Shown one piece after another: positions 63,930 through 64,000 of a stretch of 64,000 nucleotides of DNA (its first letter is position 1; each line of letters starts with the position of its first letter). The translations under genes were made by a program, and so were the position numbers. This DNA is from Desulfonema magnum (GTDB lineage: Bacteria; Desulfobacterota; Desulfobacteria; Desulfobacterales; 4be13), in assembly GCF_017377395.1 (NCBI RefSeq), contig NZ_CP061800.1, positions 3,679,633 to 3,743,632 of the forward strand. The letters run 5' to 3'. Under the pieces are notes generated by a model. It did not search any database. It had not been told where the DNA came from and saw nothing but the letters and a program-made list of their open reading frames with translations.

Positions 63930-63960
63930 GATATAAAAGTGTTAGGTGTTAGGTGTTAAG
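63930..63960. repeat. Heptamer tract GTGTTAG near the right edge
   Basis: Three to four 7-bp units lie upstream of the epimerase gene. Confidence 0.8.
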
Positions 63961-64000
63961 GAAAAACCCTGAAACTTTCATGCTGGTTGCAAACGTTGCT

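Overview
The window looks like a chromosome segment of a Gram-negative, probably anaerobic bacterium, most likely a member of the Desulfobacterota. Pointers are the lgt/lspA/ileS set, a bifunctional CbiE-CbiT enzyme with CbiF, CbiG and CbiH (precorrin or cobalt-precorrin methylation route), a methylmalonyl-CoA epimerase, many chemoreceptor and Che genes, and very long repeat-filled intergenic spaces. No rRNA, tRNA or CRISPR array was seen. The genus is not proven by the sequence.

Layout. 1-1974 is a minus-strand arsR / ArsP-type permease / carboxymuconolactone-decarboxylase-like unit with a clear sigma70 promoter. 2-8 kb holds lgt, lspA and ileS, separated by repeats and one MITE. 8-13.7 kb is a graveyard of mobile elements: a dead IS with a MITE nested in it, an IS630-like remnant and an IS1-like remnant. 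13.7-22 kb is a chemosensory cluster on the plus strand: REC-PP2C phosphatase, ATPase-STAS regulator, CheA, CheW and a chemoreceptor with a cysteine-rich insert. It has no CheR, CheB or stand-alone CheY. 22-34 kb carries metabolic and envelope genes (old-yellow-enzyme oxidoreductase, MFS transporter, metallo-beta-lactamase-fold protein, D-amino-acid aminotransferase, PBP1A, hisI, a secreted InlB-repeat/dockerin protein). 33.4-38.7 kb is a second chemosensory unit on the minus strand (poly-HAMP receptor, cheW, cheD) ending in galE. 39.9-48 kb has a DUF4129/DUF4350 pair, a BrnT-BrnA toxin-antitoxin pair, an SF2 helicase, a DHH-CBS phosphoesterase and a membrane protein. 49-53.3 kb is the cobalamin cluster. 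54-60.3 kb has a REC-histidine kinase, a large DUF1156 DNA methyltransferase and an AmgK-MurU-like fusion. 60.5-62.8 kb is an intact IS inserted into a hicB-like gene. 63.5-63.9 kb is methylmalonyl-CoA epimerase.

The most striking property is the repeat landscape. Nearly all the low-complexity tracts have a period of exactly 7 bp although their unit sequences differ (CTTGAAA, TTGATAA, GTGTTAG, AAATCAC, AATTGAG, GAGAATG, AGTTTCA, GCGAGGG). They sit at gene borders, and in several genes they have become start codons, C-terminal tails or in-frame internal segments. On top of these lie palindromic mini-elements with recognisable terminal inverted repeats and target duplications, sometimes nested in one another. 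A complete IS (60814-62736) with 8-bp target duplication shares both of its distinct ends with a 307-bp MITE at 3535-3841.
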